The notes beneath the pieces are model-generated. The model saw only the letters and a list, made by a program, of their open reading frames with translations. It made no database searches and had not been told where the DNA came from. The position numbers and the translations under genes are program-made. A DNA stretch of 13,797 nt from the NCBI GenBank assembly GCA_051648365.1, contig JBOFEZ010000124.1, forward strand, positions 1-13,797, in the 5' to 3' direction. The stretch comes from JAGNZR01 sp051648365 (GTDB lineage Bacteria; Fusobacteriota; Fusobacteriia; Fusobacteriales; Fusobacteriaceae). Below, piece after piece: positions 12,626 through 13,797 of this stretch; within the stretch, counting starts at the first letter, position 1; every line of letters starts with the position of its first letter.

Positions 12626-13797
12626 ACAATCGACTTTCTATCTATCTCTTTCCCAAAATATATAGCCTCTTCAATTTCCCTGTTACACCCTTTCAAAATT
12701 TCATCTGTCAATTTTTTTTCCGATTGGGTTTTTGGATTAAAATTATATCTTTTATACATATAGCTACAATAATCCTCATAAAATTCAGATAATTCAGATT
12801 TTTTACCCATTTTTTCCAGATAAATTTTCCATCCTTGAACTTCCTTTTTCCCTACTTTTTTTACTATTTTTTTTATTGCTATAAAAATAAAAATTATTAT
12901 CATAATAAAGTTTAGAAAAAAAGACAATCCAATTAATTTTTTCTCCTTAAAAATTTTTTCTAAAAAAGATGAACTTTCTAAAAATTCCAATTTAACTGAT
13001 TTTTCTATTTGTTTTTCTTCTGTTTTTTCTTCTTGAATTTGAGGTGGAAAAGTTTCAGAAGTTTTATTTTCAGAAGCAGAGATGACGTTTTTATCCTTGC
13101 CACTGATATTTATTTTCTCTCCAATTATTCTTTTTTCTCTATACTTTCCTGTTTCAGTATCTAAATAGGCGATAACTGTTTCAGGCAGTAAAAATTCTCC
13201 TGATTTTTTCGGGATAAAGGCGATTTCAAAAAGTTTTTCACTGTAATATCCATTTTCATCTACTCTTTCATCGCTGTTCTTAAGAGTTTCATAGATAGTA
13301 AAATTTTCGTCTGAAATTATTCCTATTTTTTCTATATTGTCCAGGTTCACATCTCCCGAAAGCTTTATATTGAGTAAGACAGCTTCTCCAGCCTGGACAG
13401 ATTTTCTACTAAAAGAGTAATCCATATCTAACTTTCCCACTATTCCATGGAAGTTTTCAGGTTTTCCCTCTGGAAGAGGTAAAATTTCTATCTCTTTTTT
13501 TAAGGCTCCCGGATAGTAATAGTCTCCTGTTATAACTTCCACTCCTATACCTTTAACCTGTTTTTTCCCACTGGAAGTTCCCTGGATAACTCCTCGATAA
13601 AGAAGAGTTTTTAGAGCGTTCCTTCCCTGATAAAGTTCCATACTCTGAAGAGGATTTCCATTTCTGTCTCTAGGTGTAAAATCTTTTTCCAAAAAATCTT
13701 TATATTCAGGTCTAGAAATTACAGAAAAGCCTCTAGGATTTTGGAAAAGTAGAAATTTTTCCTCGATAAAAATTTTTTCTCCGAAATAATATTTTTT
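12604..13797 (-). CDS. batD: BatD-like membrane protein, C-terminal part, cut by right edge
   Basis: The frame stays open from the TAA at 12604 to the right edge, giving 397 residues without the N-terminus. The TTG at 13692 is not a start, because the upstream codons (YYFGEKIFIEEKFLLF) continue the same protein. Resembling BatD, it has repeated beta-rich periplasmic domains: a GEKIF...LLFQN strand pair near the edge and a second unit from FHGIVGKLDMDYSFS (about 116-130 of the visible part) with AGEAVLLNIKLSG. A Glu/Lys/Ser-rich linker follows, then a single membrane helix (visible residues about 287-310, positions 12868-12939) and a cytoplasmic helical tail of about 85 residues. BatD works with the von Willebrand-domain proteins BatA and BatB, linked to stress tolerance and often next to a MoxR ATPase; those genes would lie beyond the window. 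Assignment rests on architecture and moderate motif likeness. Confidence 0.7.
   Translation of the reverse strand, partial: KKYYFGEKIFIEEKFLLFQNPRGFSVISRPEYKDFLEKDFTPRDRNGNPLQSMELYQGRNALKTLLYRGVIQGTSSGKKQVKGIGVEVITGDYYYPGALKKEIEILPLPEGKPENFHGIVGKLDMDYSFSRKSVQAGEAVLLNIKLSGDVNLDNIEKIGIISDENFTIYETLKNSDERVDENGYYSEKLFEIAFIPKKSGEFLLPETVIAYLDTETGKYREKRIIGEKINISGKDKNVISASENKTSETFPPQIQEEKTEEKQIEKSVKLEFLESSSFLEKIFKEKKLIGLSFFLNFIMIIIFIFIAIKKIVKKVGKKEVQGWKIYLEKMGKKSELSEFYEDYCSYMYKRYNFNPKTQSEKKLTDEILKGCNREIEEAIYFGKEIDRKSIVKKLREA

Noticed and set aside
13690..13692. Start of the BatD-like protein at the TTG codon
   Set aside because: The same frame is open to the window edge and encodes protein-like sequence, so the gene begins outside the window.
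1..13797. CRISPR array, tRNA, rRNA, insertion sequence or prophage
   Set aside because: No regularly spaced repeats, no cloverleaf or rRNA-like GC-rich block, and no transposase or phage-like protein in any frame.

Overview
The window is a compact, AT-rich bacterial chromosome segment. Most genes have strong Shine-Dalgarno sites and are closely packed. Lipoprotein signals, a Gram-negative-type YkuD_2 L,D-transpeptidase, a BatD-like protein and the overall coding style suggest an anaerobic Gram-negative bacterium, most likely a member of Fusobacteriota (Fusobacterium, Cetobacterium or Ilyobacter-like). This is an inference from the look of the proteins, not a database match. I see no tRNA, rRNA, CRISPR array, insertion sequence or phage gene.

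Layout from left to right. Positions 1-499 (minus) hold the N-terminal third of a TreZ-like maltooligosyltrehalose trehalohydrolase that runs off the left edge. A divergent promoter region separates it from a small secreted protein of unknown function (630-1169, plus). That gene converges on a tiny lipoprotein gene (1244-1495, minus), followed by proC (1583-2377, minus). A 275-bp AT-rich divergent spacer leads to a sodium:alanine symporter-family gene (2653-4122, plus). It meets the end of a complete oligopeptide permease operon, oppABCDF (9762 down to 4159, minus), at a 38-bp perfect palindrome that fills the junction.

Upstream of opp lies a decayed nucleoside-deaminase gene (9877-10284, minus) with two apparent frameshifts and no HAE active-site segment. 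The right part is envelope-related: a secreted polysaccharide deacetylase (10458-11186, minus), an unrecognised coiled-coil protein (11256-11666, minus), a secreted YkuD_2 L,D-transpeptidase (11779-12585, plus) and the C-terminal part of a BatD-like membrane protein (12604 to the right edge, minus).

Themes: the opp system, the alanine-type symporter and proC point to a peptide and amino-acid-using lifestyle, while the deacetylase and transpeptidase act on the cell wall. All three convergent gene junctions carry symmetrical terminators usable from both sides, and in two of the minus-strand genes the stop codon lies inside the terminator loop. I found no convincing new multi-gene system. The best leads are the decayed deaminase, the stop-codon-in-terminator arrangement, the upstream structured repeats and the two unrecognised small proteins.
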